NCBI GenBank assembly: GCA_051294375.1
Contig: CM119268.1
Coordinates: forward strand, 12,434,473-12,498,472
Source of the DNA: Paraspadella gotoi
Taxonomy: Eukaryota > Chaetognatha
Direction of reading: 5' to 3'
DNA length: 64,000 bases
This document shows, in pieces, positions 63,280-64,000 of this stretch (the stretch's first letter is position 1; each line of letters begins with the position of its first letter). Below the pieces are notes generated by a model that made no database searches, had not been told where the DNA came from, and was given only the letters and a program-made list of their open reading frames with translations. The position numbers were made by a program, and so were the translations under genes.

Positions 63280-64000
63280 AGCATAACAACCAGTTCAACC
63301 CCAATCAAAATTCCTTAGACCCCAACCCCTTCACCAGCCCCCGGTCCTTCAACACCCCTTTGATGAGTTGCTTCTTGTAGAGATTCCAGTCCACTGTCGT
63401 TTGAAGGTTTCCTTGAAGCGTTTCTTCCGCCGGGTAAGGTTGCACCTGGAAGGGAAAGTTTATGCAGTCGTAAAACAATTAAACCTCTCACTCTTTCTAG
63501 CTCTTTATCTCTTGTTTCTCGTTTCTCTGTTTGCTCTCTCTCTCNNNNNNNNNNNNNNNNNNNNNNNNNNNNNNNNNNNNNNNNNNNNNNNNNNNNNNNN
63601 NNNNNNNNNNNNNNNNNNNNNNNNNNNNNNNNNNNNNNNNNNNNNNNNNNNNNNNNNNNNNNNNNNNNNNNNNNNNNNNNNNNNNNNNNNNNNNNNNNNN
63701 NNNNNNNNNNNNNNNNNNNNNNNNNNNNNNNNNNNNNNNNNNNNNNNNNNNCGTGCTGCCTCATATGAGTGAATTGCTTGTCGGAGCAATGTTCTAAGAT
63801 GAACTGCTTGCGAATAAAGATACATTCGGCTCCGCGCGAGACGAGAGAGACGCTCGGGGAATCTGTAAAGCGAAAAAACTCTGAGATCGATGACCCAAGA
63901 TTAAAAGAAATTTTTTTTTAGCGCGGAATAGAACGTCAATAGGAAAGAATAGAAGAGAATAGAAGGGAAGAGAAGAGAAGAGAAGAGAAGAGAAGAGAAG
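63280..64000. repeat. segmental duplication, right copy, interrupted by a gap
   Basis: Collinear with 59485-60125. The sequences matching the two terminal exons (about 63393-63449 and 63752-63855) carry several indels that break the frame used in the left copy. The N gap 63545-63751 replaces the CT tract. This could be a decayed tandem duplication or an assembly artefact. Confidence 0.9.

Noticed and set aside
63315-63600. Apparently intact C-terminal frame in the right duplication copy (WNLYKKQLIKGVLKDRG)
   Set aside because: It depends on several indels relative to the left copy, whose three exons join in phase and stop earlier; the long frame is probably accidental.

Overview
The window is nuclear DNA of an invertebrate animal. 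The evidence is short GT-AG introns, animal gene families (NRAMP metal transporter, PCNP, ARHGAP39/Vilse), many GA/CT microsatellites, tRNA-derived SINEs, a LINE remnant and several families of cut-and-paste MITEs. I cannot fix the phylum from sequence alone. Non-coding DNA is AT-rich and coding exons are GC-rich, which helped to find weakly conserved exons. Four N gaps (56298-56708, 57209-57458, 58518-58542, 63545-63751) and many single-base differences between repeat copies suggest a draft assembly with some unpolished stretches.

Layout. 1-17 kb: acidic exon-like fragments at the left edge, a possible membrane-segment exon (3473-3597, minus), a minus-strand gene of unknown family whose last three exons join in phase (8288 to 5854), further minus-strand exons at 12.3-14.05 kb, and many microsatellites. 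17.4-22.9 kb: a complete 12-exon NRAMP/SLC11 transporter gene on the minus strand. Its intron 1 carries a nested set of insertions and its intron 6 a hairpin MITE. 23.7-24.3 kb: a LINE ORF2 remnant. 24.7-26.3 kb: PCNP, plus strand, four exons. 27.0-28.1 kb: a single-exon orphan gene. 29.5-37.6 kb: a 26-exon ARHGAP39 (WW-WW-MyTH4-RhoGAP) with one apparent frameshift. 37.6-47.3 kb: no gene; repeats, including a 320-bp satellite array. 47.3-52.6 kb: a minus-strand Lys/Glu/Ala-rich gene of unknown family, at least 13 exons. 53-64 kb: repeat-rich and gapped, with the 3' end of another minus-strand gene (to 59590), whose terminal exons recur near the right edge as a decayed or misassembled copy.

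The recognised genes have unrelated jobs: metal-ion import, a small nuclear protein, and a Rho-family GAP. There is no operon-like organisation. The most notable non-genic content is (i) a long-inverted-repeat MITE with perfect 8-bp target duplications in two copies, (ii) a TIR element whose core is degenerate telomere-like CCCTAA repeats, in at least four copies, and (iii) degenerate hammerhead-ribozyme-like motifs.
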